Below, one piece after another: positions 19,468 through 28,728 of a stretch of 64,000 bases of DNA. The stretch covers positions 124,001 to 188,000 of the forward strand of contig NZ_JBHIKY010000004.1 in assembly GCF_042139015.1 (NCBI RefSeq). The letters are read 5' to 3'. This stretch comes from JBHIKY01 sp042139015. Its GTDB lineage: Bacteria; Bacillota; Bacilli; Bacillales; Marinococcaceae. Within the stretch, counting starts at the first letter, position 1. Every line of letters starts with the position of its first letter. The notes below the pieces were generated by a model. The model saw nothing but the letters and a program-made list of their open reading frames with translations, was not told the DNA's origin and did no database searches. The position numbers and the translations under genes are program-made.

Positions 19468-20763
19468 TCACTCAAGTCCGGCACGTTTGAAGATGGTGTC
19501 AACCTCTTTCATATGGTGATTATAGTCAAAGCACGCATCAATTTCTTCATTTGAGAGCATTGCTGTAATACGTGGCTCCTCTTCCACCAAACCGCGGAAA
19601 GGAACTCCTTTCTCCCACGCTTCCATCGCTTTCGGCTGGACAAGGTCATACGCTTCCTCTCGCACCATCCCTTTATTAATGAGAGAAAGCAGAACCCGCT
19701 GCGAGTAAGTAAGACCAAAGGTTCTGTCCATGTTTGCTTTCATATTATCCGGAAATACCGTCAGATTCTTCACGATATTTCCAAATCGATTCAGCATATA
19801 ATTAAGCGCGATCGTCGCGTCAGGAAGAATAATTCTTTCTGCGGAGGAATGGGAAATATCACGTTCGTGCCAGAGAGGTACATTTTCATAAGCCGTCAGC
19901 ATATGTCCACGGATCACACGGGACAGACCGGTCATATTCTCCGAGCCGATCGGATTACGTTTATGAGGCATCGCAGAAGAGCCTTTCTGCCCTTTGGCAA
20001 AAAATTCTTCCACTTCACGTGTTTCACTTTTTTGAAGGCTGCGGATTTCAACAGCCATCTTTTCAATAGAGGTGGCAATAAGTGCGAGCGTGCTCATATA
20101 GTGTGCATGGCGGTCGCGCTGCAGGGTCTGGGTTGATACTGGTGCTGCTTCTAATCCAAGCTTTTTACAAACAAACTCTTCAATGAAAGGGGGAATATTG
20201 GCAAAGGTCCCGACGGCACCAGAAAGCTTTCCGAACCGCACCGTTTCAGCCGCTGCTTTGAAACGCTCAAGATTTCTGTTCATCTCCTGGTACCAGAGAG
20301 CGAGCTTTAAGCCGAATGTCGTCGGCTCCGCGTGCACACCGTGGGTTCTGCCCATCATAACCGTATATTTATGCTCGAGTGCCTTTTCTTTCAAAATAGA
20401 TAAAAATTGCTCTAGATCCTGCAGAAGAATATCATTTGCCTGCTTCAACAAATAGGAAAGTGCCGTATCAACAACATCGGTCGAGGTAAGTCCATAATGA
20501 ACCCATTTTCTTTCCTCTCCGAGAGTTTCAGAAACCGCCCTTGTGAAGGCCACGACATCGTGGCGTGTTTCGGCTTCAATTTCCAGGATACGTTCTACAT
20601 TAAAGCCGGCATTTTCTCTTATTTTTAAAACATCTTCTTTAGGAATATCTCCAAGCTCTGCCCATGCTTCACAGGCGCTGATTTCCACTTCCAGCCAGGC
20701 GTTAAAGCGATTTTCCTCCGTCCAGATGGCACCCATTTCCGGGCGTGTATACCGTTCAATCAT
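19468..20763 (-). CDS. purB: Adenylosuccinate lyase
   Basis: Cleaves SAICAR and adenylosuccinate, so it acts in both IMP and AMP synthesis. The fumarase/aspartase signature is SSAMPHKRNPIGSEN around residue 263. The N-terminal MIERYTRPEMGAIWTEENRF is typical of Bacillus PurB. Length is 431 residues. Lies between purK and purC. Confidence 0.99.
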   Translation of the reverse strand: MIERYTRPEMGAIWTEENRFNAWLEVEISACEAWAELGDIPKEDVLKIRENAGFNVERILEIEAETRHDVVAFTRAVSETLGEERKWVHYGLTSTDVVDTALSYLLKQANDILLQDLEQFLSILKEKALEHKYTVMMGRTHGVHAEPTTFGLKLALWYQEMNRNLERFKAAAETVRFGKLSGAVGTFANIPPFIEEFVCKKLGLEAAPVSTQTLQRDRHAHYMSTLALIATSIEKMAVEIRSLQKSETREVEEFFAKGQKGSSAMPHKRNPIGSENMTGLSRVIRGHMLTAYENVPLWHERDISHSSAERIILPDATIALNYMLNRFGNIVKNLTVFPDNMKANMDRTFGLTYSQRVLLSLINKGMVREEAYDLVQPKAMEAWEKGVPFRGLVEEEPRITAMLSNEEIDACFDYNHHMKEVDTIFKRAGLE

Positions 20764-20787
20764 GAAATTTCCTCCACTCGATCTTTT

Positions 20788-21933
20788 CTATTTATCTATA
20801 GTGAGATACTCCGGCCATACCTCTTCCGTTTTCTCAAGCGCCTCTTCCACGCTTTTCCCGGTTACTGTCCAATGTCCCATCTTTCTTCCGGTCTTTGCTT
20901 CATCCTTTCCGTAGAGATGAAGATGCCCCTTCGCAAAATCAGTTAAGTGGTCCATCACGTATGGGATATGCTGTCCAAGAATATTTGTCATGACAGCTGG
21001 CTTCGTCAGCTCGCAGGACCCGAGCGGCCAGCCGCAGACTGCCCTGATATGCTGTTCAAACTGTGATGTTTCACAGGCTTCAATCGTGTAATGCCCGGAA
21101 TTATGAGGGCGCGGTGCCAGTTCATTGACATACAAGGTATCCTCATTTACTACAAACATTTCTACAGCAAGTGTGCCGACCAGGTTAAGCTTTTCAGCCA
21201 GTTGAAACGCTATTGCTTCAGCCTTCTCTGTGAGCTCCACTGAAATCCGGGCAGGTACTATCGTCTGGTGCAGAATGCTGTTAACATGTTTATTTTCTCC
21301 CGTTGGAAAAGCTGTAGTTTCTCCAGTGGTGCTTCTTGTCACCACTACAGAAATCTCTTTTACAAATGGAATCCATGCTTCTAAAACTAAATCCGCTTCC
21401 AGTCCTTTACTTACCTCCGCGAAAGCTTCTTCTGCGGATGTATCTTCCTTAATGACGACCTGGCCTTTACCGTCATAACCACCACGGCATGTCTTTAAAA
21501 CAGCCGGTCTGCCAAGCCGGGAAAGCGCCTGTTCCAAATCTTCACTTGTCCTTACCGGAACGTACGGGGCAACCTGAACTCCAGCTTTTTCAAGTGCTGT
21601 TTTTTCCTTCAGACGGTGCTGTGTTGTAGTAAGGAGCCCGCTTCCCTGCGGGAGGTAAAGAGTCTCTTCCAAAAAAGAAGCAGTTTCCCCATCAATATTT
21701 TCAAATTCATAAGTGAGGACATCACAAATTTCCGCAAGCTCTTCAGCACCGCTGCGGTCATCGTATGCCGCTACAACTTCTTTATCCGCCGTCTGACCTG
21801 TGGGTGAATCCTTTTTAGGTTCGAGTACAGCAATACGGTATCCCATCGGCCTTGCAGCAATTGCCATCATACGGCCCAACTGTCCGCCGCCTAGAATGCC
21901 TATAGTTTTACCGGGAGGAATAAAACGACTCAT
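20788..21933 (-). CDS. purK: 5-(carboxyamino)imidazole ribonucleotide synthase PurK
   Basis: ATP-dependent carboxylation of AIR to N5-CAIR. ATP-grasp fold: GILGGGQLGRMMAIAA at the N-terminus, then KTCRGGYDGKGQVV and ELAPRPHNSGHYTIEA. Length is 381 residues. The start overlaps the purE stop by four bases. Confidence 0.98.
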   Translation of the reverse strand: MSRFIPPGKTIGILGGGQLGRMMAIAARPMGYRIAVLEPKKDSPTGQTADKEVVAAYDDRSGAEELAEICDVLTYEFENIDGETASFLEETLYLPQGSGLLTTTQHRLKEKTALEKAGVQVAPYVPVRTSEDLEQALSRLGRPAVLKTCRGGYDGKGQVVIKEDTSAEEAFAEVSKGLEADLVLEAWIPFVKEISVVVTRSTTGETTAFPTGENKHVNSILHQTIVPARISVELTEKAEAIAFQLAEKLNLVGTLAVEMFVVNEDTLYVNELAPRPHNSGHYTIEACETSQFEQHIRAVCGWPLGSCELTKPAVMTNILGQHIPYVMDHLTDFAKGHLHLYGKDEAKTGRKMGHWTVTGKSVEEALEKTEEVWPEYLTIDK

Positions 21934-22412
21934 GACAAATCCCCCGTTTCAAGCACTTTCTTTTTCATAGCATCGCGACGTTTCTGCAGCCTGTCGAAAA
22001 CCTCTTCGTCGAACGCAGAAATCATCTGCGCCGCCAGCAGGCCGGCATTGGTCGCACCTGCTTTCCCGATGGCAACAGTCGCTACCGGTACTCCTCCGGG
22101 CATCTGCGCAATCGACAGAAGCGAATCCAGACCATTCAATGCTTTCGATTGAACAGGAACCCCGATTACAGGCAGCGTGGTCTTTGCAGCTACCATTCCT
22201 GGAAGGTGGGCCGCTCCGCCTGCACCTGCAATGATAGCTTTCAAGCCTCTGCTTCTTGCAGACTCAGCGTACTCAAACATCAGGTCCGGTGTCCTATGGG
22301 CGGACACTACTTTTTTTTCGTAGGACACCTCCAATTCGTCAAGTACTGAGCACGTGTGCTGCATCGTTTCCCAGTCTGACGTACTTCCCATAATCACTCC
22401 AACTTCCGGCAT
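21930..22412 (-). CDS. purE: N5-CAIR mutase PurE
   Basis: Rearranges N5-CAIR to CAIR. Signature segments are GVIMGSTSDWETM, SAHRTPD and AGAGGAAHLPGMVAA. Length is 160 residues. The frame is open to 22430, but the ATG at 22412 has AGAGGAGAA directly upstream. First gene of the 12-gene operon, about 300 bases downstream of the likely transcription start because of the riboswitch leader. Confidence 0.98.
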   Translation of the reverse strand: MPEVGVIMGSTSDWETMQHTCSVLDELEVSYEKKVVSAHRTPDLMFEYAESARSRGLKAIIAGAGGAAHLPGMVAAKTTLPVIGVPVQSKALNGLDSLLSIAQMPGGVPVATVAIGKAGATNAGLLAAQMISAFDEEVFDRLQKRRDAMKKKVLETGDLS

Positions 22413-22464
22413 GCTCACTTCTCCTCTCATGAATCACTTCAAACCCTCTAATTTTACTCTTGAT

Positions 22465-22524
22465 GGAAAAAAATAACCCGGGCTACGGCTCTTTCTAATG
22501 GGAGAAAGCAGCCTGCATACCGGG
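22465..22524 (-). terminator. Riboswitch-controlled terminator in the purE leader
   Basis: On the minus strand CCCGG ... GGCT ... CTTTCT pairs with AGAAAG-AGCC ... CCGGG and is followed by TTATTTTTTT. It lies between the aptamer and purE, the arrangement of the B. subtilis purE attenuator. Confidence 0.85.
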
Positions 22525-22609
22525 TCTGAATCGTGAATCGTTCGGAAATAAGAGCATAAAAAACCTCCGTGATTTCCTGATGGATGATTCACAAATGTGT
22601 GCATACTCT

Positions 22610-22680
22610 CCCTCATAGTCCGGCAATTTACGGTTGCCGGGTAGATACCTTCAGGCCCTATCCCTGTCTTTATACGAGGA
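22610..22680 (-). ncRNA. Purine (guanine-type) riboswitch aptamer of the purine operon
   Basis: The minus strand shows P1 arms CCTC/GAGG, a P2 hairpin with GGGATAGGGCC, the J2/3 segment TATCTACC, and P3 CCGGCA/TGCCGG closed by the L3 sequence ACCGTAAAT. P3 is followed by ACTATG. The C in ACT is position 74 of the xpt numbering, the residue that selects guanine/hypoxanthine rather than adenine. With the downstream terminator it should switch the pur operon off when guanine or hypoxanthine is abundant. Confidence 0.93.
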
Positions 22681-22720
22681 AATTATATTATTGTGAAATT
22701 TGTCGTTTTGCTTCCATTCT

Positions 22721-22797
22721 AGCTTAACAGCATGTAATGAAATCTGTCAACGAATTATCGAACGATTCAGCCCCTTCTATTACGAATGTTCGGTTAT
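22721..22797 (-). promoter_or_regulatory. purE promoter with paired PurBoxes (PurR operator)
   Basis: Two inverted PurBox-like sequences are present: minus-strand AATAACCGAACATTC around 22783-22797, and plus-strand AATTATCGAACGATT around 22753-22767, about 16 bases apart. This is the PurBox1/PurBox2 arrangement bound by the PRPP-responsive repressor PurR. Next to the inner box is TTGACA at 22745-22750; an 18-base spacer leads to a weak -10, TAAGCT at 22721-22726. The outer box overlaps the end of yebG. Confidence 0.8.
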
Positions 22798-22994
22798 TCT
22801 AACTTTGTTTCAAATTTTATCTGCTGCTGAACCGGAATTTTATCCGTTTTCCCGTTTAATACCGTTTCTTCAAAGATAGGTTTCTCTATTCTGCGAACCG
22901 GAATATAACCCTCTCGTTTAATACGATCGAGACAATCCCCGATTGTTTCTCCCTTTTCTACAATGAATGTTCGTCTTTTTGGTTTGTTTTTCAA
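22794..22994 (-). CDS. yebG: NETI-motif protein YebG
   Basis: A 66-residue basic/acidic protein of unknown function, conserved upstream of purE in Bacillus. The motif region is VEKGETIGDCLDRIKREGYIP. The best start is the TTG at 22994, because AGGGGG lies 7 bases upstream; the ATG nine codons earlier has no ribosome site. Its last codons overlap the purE PurBox1. It marks the point where the conserved pur synteny resumes after the 23-36 kb accessory block. Confidence 0.85.
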   Translation of the reverse strand: MKNKPKRRTFIVEKGETIGDCLDRIKREGYIPVRRIEKPIFEETVLNGKTDKIPVQQQIKFETKLE

Positions 22995-23087
22995 CGCCCT
23001 TCCCCCTGTACGGCTATTCACAACTTTTCTTTTATTATAAACGGAAAATTATTGAATGTCAGTTGGACTGCAGCCTTGCCTGTTCTG

Positions 23088-23600
23088 TTATTTTTGGACA
23101 TACAGCTTCAATGCTTTGTCTTCCGCAGGTATTCTAATAAAAAAGAGCATGACGGCATTTGCAGCTGAAAATATCAGAGCCGTCCGCCAGGCTCCAAATA
23201 TTAATGGCAGAGAAGCAATTTCGACCATGACAACAAGATAATTCGGATGTGATATCCATCGATAAGGTCCACGGGCTATCCTTTTTTCACCTGGCAGAAC
23301 AAATATCTTTGTATTCCAATAAGGACCAAGGGAAGTGAGACTCCATATCCGCAATAATTGAGCGGCTCCAAAATATATCATAAATACTTCCCATCCCGGG
23401 GCAAGCTCTCTTCCATCTACTGCAGTCTCCAATAAAAGCGAGATGAAAAATAAGATATGCAGCGTAACGATCCATTTATAATGCTTCTGTCCAGCTTCTA
23501 CTGCACCGCGGGCCCGCATCCATTTTTCATTTTTACGGGCGTATATAAGCTCAACGATGCGCTGTAGAATAATAAGAAATAGAAACGTATTAAAGATCAT
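23088..23600 (-). CDS. bpsB: Isoprenylcysteine carboxyl methyltransferase-family protein (YpbQ/BpsB-like)
   Basis: A 170-residue integral membrane methyltransferase with about four hydrophobic segments. The family motif is in the C-terminal half: ARGPYRWISHPNYLVVMVE. In B. subtilis the homologue YpbQ (BpsB) methylates alkylpyrones made by the type III polyketide synthase encoded next to it. The ATG at 23600 overlaps the bpsA stop codon (ATGA) and has AAGGAG upstream, so it is preferred over the longer open frame beginning at 23645. Confidence 0.87.
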   Translation of the reverse strand: MIFNTFLFLIILQRIVELIYARKNEKWMRARGAVEAGQKHYKWIVTLHILFFISLLLETAVDGRELAPGWEVFMIYFGAAQLLRIWSLTSLGPYWNTKIFVLPGEKRIARGPYRWISHPNYLVVMVEIASLPLIFGAWRTALIFSAANAVMLFFIRIPAEDKALKLYVQK

Positions 23601-24670
23601 GCTCCTTCGTCCCCTTTCCATTCCAGCCACAGCATTTCTGAACAAAAACCAGGCCCGAGTGCTGTCAGCAGTCCCTGCTCCGTCTTTCCCTGCCAGTTTT
23701 CCATCACTTGCTTTAATACATAAAGAACCGTCGGCGAAGACATATTGCCATACGAAGCCAGAACCTTTCGGGACGTCTCTGTTTTTTCTTGATCAAATTG
23801 AAGCGACGTCTCATATGCTCCCAGCACCTTCTTCCCACCGGGATGCGCGACAAAATGAGTGATGTCTTCCACCGTCTTCCCGATTTTTTTCATAAATGAA
23901 TCTACGTTTGGTTTGAGCCAATTTTCGACAATGGATGGAATATCTCTCGAAAAAACGACATGTAGACCTTCATCCTTCACTTCCCAGCCCATTACGTCCT
24001 CTGAGTGAGGCATCAAGGTAGAATATGTAGCTGCAGTCCGCAGCCTTCCTTGAACATTTGCTGCTTGTTCACCGGCTACTAATGTGCATGCACAGCCGTC
24101 TGCAAACAAAGAGGTACCGATTAAATTACTTTTCGAAAAATCCCCGCGCTGCAGAGTTAAGCTGCAGAGCTCAATGCATAAAAGCAGAACCTTCGCTTCA
24201 GGGTAAGCGAGGCAGTATTCATGAGCGCGGCTGAGTCCGGCAGCCCCTCCCGCACAGCCCAGTCCCCATAATGGTATTCTCTTGATATGTTCAGGCAGAT
24301 CAAGCTCATTCATGATTCTCGCATCAATCGTCGGGGTTGCCATACCTGAGCTGGATACAAAAATGATTGCTTCAATTTCTTCTTTGTTTGTTTTCGATTC
24401 TTCCATACAGCGTTGTACAGCCCGGCTGCCCATCCGGACAGCTTCTGTTACATACTTTGTATTTTTTTCCTCAAGGCCGTGTTCTTTTTCAAACCATTCA
24501 AGCGGAGCAGCGAAGTAACGGGTTTGAATCTCAGTATTTTTGAATACTTTCATCAATCGCTGAATATCTTGAAATTTATCGCTGAACAGCTTTTCTACTA
24601 CTTTTTCTGTTTCCTCCTGCCGCACCTTGTAAGGTGCATTTTCTGTGATGACACATTCCACAAACGGCAT
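23597..24670 (-). CDS. bpsA: Type III polyketide synthase (chalcone-synthase family, BpsA-like)
   Basis: Condenses fatty-acyl and malonyl-CoA into alkylpyrones in Bacillus. The Cys-His-Asn triad is visible as Cys139 (GLGCAGGAAG), His276 (FVAHPGGKK) and Asn309 (SYGNMSSPT). Length is 357 residues. The ATG at 24670 follows AGAAGGTGGG; the open frame extends 16 codons without support. It overlaps bpsB by four bases, so the pair is an operon. Confidence 0.93.
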   Translation of the reverse strand: MPFVECVITENAPYKVRQEETEKVVEKLFSDKFQDIQRLMKVFKNTEIQTRYFAAPLEWFEKEHGLEEKNTKYVTEAVRMGSRAVQRCMEESKTNKEEIEAIIFVSSSGMATPTIDARIMNELDLPEHIKRIPLWGLGCAGGAAGLSRAHEYCLAYPEAKVLLLCIELCSLTLQRGDFSKSNLIGTSLFADGCACTLVAGEQAANVQGRLRTAATYSTLMPHSEDVMGWEVKDEGLHVVFSRDIPSIVENWLKPNVDSFMKKIGKTVEDITHFVAHPGGKKVLGAYETSLQFDQEKTETSRKVLASYGNMSSPTVLYVLKQVMENWQGKTEQGLLTALGPGFCSEMLWLEWKGDEGA

Positions 24671-24807
24671 TTTCCCACCTTCTTCTCGTCTTTTAAGGTA
24701 GTTTTCTCCAACATCCAATATTTTACTCTAAGTCAGCTGCTTGTATTGCTCTCAGACGTTTGCTACTATTATTTTGATATTTCACAACGAAAACGGGGAT
24801 GAATAAT

Positions 24808-25671
24808 ATGAAAAGCGGCTTAGTTTTGGAAGGCGGGGGGATGCGCGGACTTTACACGGCAGGCGCCCTTGAGTATTTTCTAGATAATGAAATTTATTTT
24901 CCTTATGTAATTGGAGTGTCTTCCGGGGCTTCTATCGCTTGCTCTTACCTATCGAGACAAAAAGGAAGAAACAAAGAGGTTAATATCGGATTAATAAATG
25001 ATCCGCGATTTATAAGTTTGAAAAACCTCTGGACAGAAAAAAGCTTATTCGGCATGAATTTTCTTTTTCACGAAGTGCCAAGAAATATCATTCCACTTCA
25101 CATAGAACCGTTTCATCAAAACGGCCAGCAATTTGTGATCGGCACGACTGATTGCAAAACAGGCAGCGCCCATTATATTTCATATCCGAATCAAGATGAT
25201 GATTTGTTTGCAGCAGTGCGTGCTTCCAGCAGCCTTCCCATGCTCTCCCCGATTGTATCCTATAAAGGCTTTGAATTATTAGACGGTGGCGTGGCTGATC
25301 CCATCCCTATCAATAAATCTATGAAAGACGGCAATAATGCCAATATAGTTATACTTACAAGAGAAAAAGGGTACCGAAAAAAACCGTTCAGCTTAGGCCG
25401 GGTCGCCCGCCGTTTTTATAAGCAGTATCCCGCCCTTGTCCAGGCCATGATAGACCGCCCACGCAAATACAACGAAACATTGGCTTATATTGAAAAATTA
25501 GAAAATGATGGACAAGTGAAGGTTCTGCGCCCTTCTGCAGACGTAAGAGTGAAACGCACAGAAAAAAGCGCCCGCAAATTAGAAAATATATATGACGCAG
25601 GCTATAAAGATGCCGGCAGGCTACATCACCTGCACCCTGAATGGTTTAAAATCAAGCATAATATTATTTAA
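24808..25671 (+). CDS. Patatin-like phospholipase (YjjU type)
   Basis: A 287-residue cytosolic acyl hydrolase of the patatin family. The oxyanion motif GGGMRG is at residues 9-14. The nucleophile is Ser38 in GVSSG, and the catalytic Asp159 is in DGGVADPIP. The substrate is not predictable beyond a lipid ester. The second ATG (24808) fits better than 24799 because GGGG lies immediately before the first. It diverges from bpsA across about 130 bases. Confidence 0.88.
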   Translation: MKSGLVLEGGGMRGLYTAGALEYFLDNEIYFPYVIGVSSGASIACSYLSRQKGRNKEVNIGLINDPRFISLKNLWTEKSLFGMNFLFHEVPRNIIPLHIEPFHQNGQQFVIGTTDCKTGSAHYISYPNQDDDLFAAVRASSSLPMLSPIVSYKGFELLDGGVADPIPINKSMKDGNNANIVILTREKGYRKKPFSLGRVARRFYKQYPALVQAMIDRPRKYNETLAYIEKLENDGQVKVLRPSADVRVKRTEKSARKLENIYDAGYKDAGRLHHLHPEWFKIKHNII

Positions 25672-25726
25672 AAAAAAGCATGAAAGCTGGTTTTAATCAG
25701 CAGTTTCAGGCTTTTGTCCTTTAAAT

Positions 25727-26078
25727 TCATTTATAATTTCCCGGGGAATACTGCGGTGATCTCCACATCAGTACTTTTCGGTCTTCTCGGAAAAAGGGCC
25801 ACGGCCAGCTCTCCGGAAACTGGTTCCGCTATTCGTTCCAAAAAGCTTGTTTATCTAATTTTGCCGGAAGTTCCGCTATCGGCAGAATAATGAGGCTGTT
25901 TCTTGCTAATTCCTGCCAATAGCGTACCTCCTTTCCGCCAATCATTCGAACAGCACAATTTTTTATTGAATAACAGATCTCATGGCCGCATCCTGCCCGC
26001 TGTCCATGTTTTACTTTCGTCGCTGACTTGCTCTTTCCAGCGGAAAGCGTCCTCGTTCAGTACCTGACTTTTATGCAT
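25727..26078 (-). pseudogene. Decayed ORF, one frameshift and one in-frame stop
   Basis: Reading the minus strand from the ATG at 26078 gives MHKSQVLNEDAFRWKEQ and on to TWTAGRMRP. The frame then shifts near 25990 and continues GHEICYSIKNCAVRMIGG, RYWQELARNSLIILPIAEL, FWNE. A TAG follows at 25829-25831, then RNQFPESWPWPFFRED and LMWRSPQYSPGNYK before a TGA at 25727. The composition looks protein-like (Trp, Pro and charged residues in a plausible order). I do not recognise the family. The rest of the 25672-26154 gap shows nothing else. Confidence 0.45.
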
Positions 26079-26154
26079 TTTTCCAAGTAGTATATAAATA
26101 AGCCCTAAGCTGAACCTTTTACGTTGACTAAATGATAAATAAACCTTTCAGTCA

Positions 26155-27468
26155 TCACAAAGACCGAAAGGTTAGCTCATATACTTTTCGTGGGCGCCCG
26201 CGCTGCCCCGACTGTTCTTCTCCGCTGATTTTGGCGTAGCCCATTTCTTCTAAAGCAGAGAGGATTCTTCTTGCATTGCGGTTCGAGCTTTTCAGCCACC
26301 TGGAAATATCCTGTGCCGTGACAATGTTCTGATTATAATAACGGGAAAAAGATTCTATTTTTGAAACGACCCCGGGACTGAGATGCTTGCTGCCCTCTTC
26401 TACTTCAAGCGGCATAGTAAAGCTCCGCTGCTGATAGGATATCGCTTTATCCGATTCAATATGCTCGTGGACCTTCTTATCCTCGTCCACAGAGACAATA
26501 AGCGGCGAAGAATGCTTTCGCGCCTCCTGAAAAGCACGCCTGACATGCTGCTCTGCTTCTATGGCGGTCCGCCCGTATCCGATTACCGTACGCACAGTAA
26601 GACCTGCCTGCACTTGAATATCGTGACGAAGCTGAAACAATTGGGCATCACGGTCCCGTTCGAGCTCCCCACGTGTCGTGTATATAAAAAACAACCCATC
26701 ACCCATTTGGACGTATGAGCCATAGACAGATTCAGCATAGCGCAGCAGTAAACGCTTCATTTCCAACTCTTTATGCTTTCGTTGAAACGAATAATAATCT
26801 TCCTCGGATTCTGACGGAGAAGCCATTACCTCCATTCCCGCAATCGCAAGCTGGGCTTTACGGTACAAAGAAGAATAGGCCCGTTCCCGCGCATATTTTA
26901 ATGTGAGCTGCACGGCAAGCTTTGCCGGCGTCACCCGGTAACAGGGTATACCTTTTTCCTGCAGGGCCAGATATACTTCCCGGATGCAGGTGAAAGCTGC
27001 TTCAATCTTTCCTTCCTTATACAAACCGGTATGAAAAGAAATAATCGATTCCGCTGGCAGATACCCTGTATACGGAAATGGATAAACAGCCAGCTCGTTT
27101 AACGAGAAACTATTTTTCACATCAACAATTTCTTCCTTTTGAATCGTATCGAGACTGATACTTTTAAACAACTTGTTTTTCTCGTATTGAGCTTCAAGAA
27201 GTCTTCCAAGTAAGCTTGCACCATACAGTGGCGGATAGCTGGAGTCCTGTTCATGCACGAGCCCTTCTGTTTGTGCAAAATGGTATGGGGCCTGACCAGA
27301 AAACAACCAAAAATCAATGTTGGAACGGTGGTTTTCAATAATTTCTTTTACATCTTCCGTTTTATCATAATAAAACGGAGCAGCCTGAAAATCCGGAAAA
27401 GCTTGAATCTCTTTTAATAACCCTTTGACAGAGTCTTCCGGTCCGACTGCACCGATTCGAATGTTCAC
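26155..27468 (-). CDS. Transcriptional regulator with sensor region and C-terminal winged helix
   Basis: 437 residues. The N-terminal ~200 residues look like a PrpR/receptor-type sensing domain (inference). Residues ~240-330 resemble a degenerate GGDEF/cyclase-like domain without a GGDEF signature. The C-terminal ~60 residues form a winged helix (VTAQDISRWLKSSNRNARRILSALEEMGYAKI) ending in an AT-hook-like QRGRPRK. The GTG start at 27468 directly follows the stop of the M20 hydrolase and AGGTG lies 9 bases upstream, so it is the last gene of the AbgT/M20 operon and probably regulates it. Confidence 0.72.
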   Translation of the reverse strand: MNIRIGAVGPEDSVKGLLKEIQAFPDFQAAPFYYDKTEDVKEIIENHRSNIDFWLFSGQAPYHFAQTEGLVHEQDSSYPPLYGASLLGRLLEAQYEKNKLFKSISLDTIQKEEIVDVKNSFSLNELAVYPFPYTGYLPAESIISFHTGLYKEGKIEAAFTCIREVYLALQEKGIPCYRVTPAKLAVQLTLKYARERAYSSLYRKAQLAIAGMEVMASPSESEEDYYSFQRKHKELEMKRLLLRYAESVYGSYVQMGDGLFFIYTTRGELERDRDAQLFQLRHDIQVQAGLTVRTVIGYGRTAIEAEQHVRRAFQEARKHSSPLIVSVDEDKKVHEHIESDKAISYQQRSFTMPLEVEEGSKHLSPGVVSKIESFSRYYNQNIVTAQDISRWLKSSNRNARRILSALEEMGYAKISGEEQSGQRGRPRKVYELTFRSL

Positions 27469-28728
27469 TTATTCAGCACCTGCCTCCTGTTTAACATAAG
27501 CAGCCAATGCCTGCACTCCATAATCTAAATCTTTGAGTTCGACGTGCTCTTCCGGATGATGGCTGAGACCATCCTTACAGCGGATAAATAGCAGCCCTGT
27601 TTTCCATTTCGAAGCCATATTCATAACGTCATGTCCGGCGCCGCTTTCAAGATTAAAGGAAGAAAGACCTGTTTTTTGCACTGCTGTCCGCAATTCATCG
27701 AGTGTCTCAGCGTCCAGGAATACGGAAGGATTGTCTACTAATTTTTCAATGTTTATTATAATAGAAGTGTCTTGTTCAATTTCTTCCGCTTTCCTGCGAA
27801 TCTCCTCTTCCATCTGGATTTTCAAACTATCCTCCACACTGCGGATGTCCACGCCGAGCAGAACATCACCAGGTATAACGTTCATTACATTTGGCAAAAC
27901 CTCCACCGTGCTTACCGTCGCGACAACAGGATTCGGCCCCTCTGAGAGCTCCTCCGCCCGCTGCTGTATAAAAGAAATTAATGGAGCCGCAGTGGCAAAT
28001 GCATCTCTGCGACTGTTCATTGGCGTTGTGCCGGTGTGGCCTGCTTTCCCTTTAAGATGTATTTTCAAGCGGATTGGACAGGCTATCGCATGGACTACGC
28101 CGATATCAGCACCTGCATTTTCAACCCGTTGGCCCTGTTCAATATGAAGCTCTATAAAGCGATAAATGTCTTCTTTAGGACGTACAGCTTCTGTGACAAA
28201 ATCCCATGAATTGCCCTGGCTTTCCAGAGCTTCTTTTATGGATGTGCCATGTTTATCAGTGACGCCCTTAAGTTCATCTGCAAGACGAGTTGTGAGCAGG
28301 CCGCTCATAGCTTTACTGCCGATGGTGGACACTCCAAAACGGGCGGATTCCTCCGAAGCAAAGCAGATCACTTCCACTGGACGATTTAGCTTTATTCCTT
28401 CACCCTTCAGCTTCTTTACGGCTCCGAGAGCACAAAGGACTCCAGCAGCACCGTCATAGCCTCCGCCGCGTTCAACAGTGTCCAGGTGCGATCCCATTGC
28501 TAATGCTCCTCTTTGAGAGGCAACTTTACTATCAGGAAACCAACTGGCTATTTTATTGCCCGCTTCATCGGTTCGCACATATAAGTCTATTTCGAACGCA
28601 ATGTCCGTGAAAGCCTGCATAGCTGACGTCTCATCATTTGTATACCCTAATCTTGTAAATCCCTGCGTCTGTTCCATTGTGTCTGTGACATTTAAACGCA
28701 GCAGCGTATCCTGCAGCCATGAAATCAT
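27469..28728 (-). CDS. M20-family allantoate deiminase / N-carbamoyl-amino-acid hydrolase
   Basis: 419 residues, zinc- or manganese-dependent amidase. Metal ligands are visible in GSHLDTVERGGGYDGAAGV, CFASEESARFG and ELHIEQG, and the C-terminal His is in SGAGHDVMNMA. GKAGHTGTTPMNSRRDA is the lid-domain signature of the AllC/HyuC/beta-ureidopropionase group. The substrate could be allantoate, an N-carbamoyl amino acid or a ureido compound; sequence alone does not decide. The ATG overlaps the stop of the preceding M20 gene (ATGA), with GGAGG upstream. Confidence 0.85.
   Translation of the reverse strand: MISWLQDTLLRLNVTDTMEQTQGFTRLGYTNDETSAMQAFTDIAFEIDLYVRTDEAGNKIASWFPDSKVASQRGALAMGSHLDTVERGGGYDGAAGVLCALGAVKKLKGEGIKLNRPVEVICFASEESARFGVSTIGSKAMSGLLTTRLADELKGVTDKHGTSIKEALESQGNSWDFVTEAVRPKEDIYRFIELHIEQGQRVENAGADIGVVHAIACPIRLKIHLKGKAGHTGTTPMNSRRDAFATAAPLISFIQQRAEELSEGPNPVVATVSTVEVLPNVMNVIPGDVLLGVDIRSVEDSLKIQMEEEIRRKAEEIEQDTSIIINIEKLVDNPSVFLDAETLDELRTAVQKTGLSSFNLESGAGHDVMNMASKWKTGLLFIRCKDGLSHHPEEHVELKDLDYGVQALAAYVKQEAGAE

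Noticed and set aside
22434..22616. 60-codon minus-strand ORF before purE
   Set aside because: It spans the riboswitch expression platform and terminator and has no ribosome site or homology.
22682..22687. TATAAT as the purE -10 box
   Set aside because: Transcription would then start inside the aptamer P1; the TTGACA at 22745 with a weaker -10 at 22721 fits the leader.
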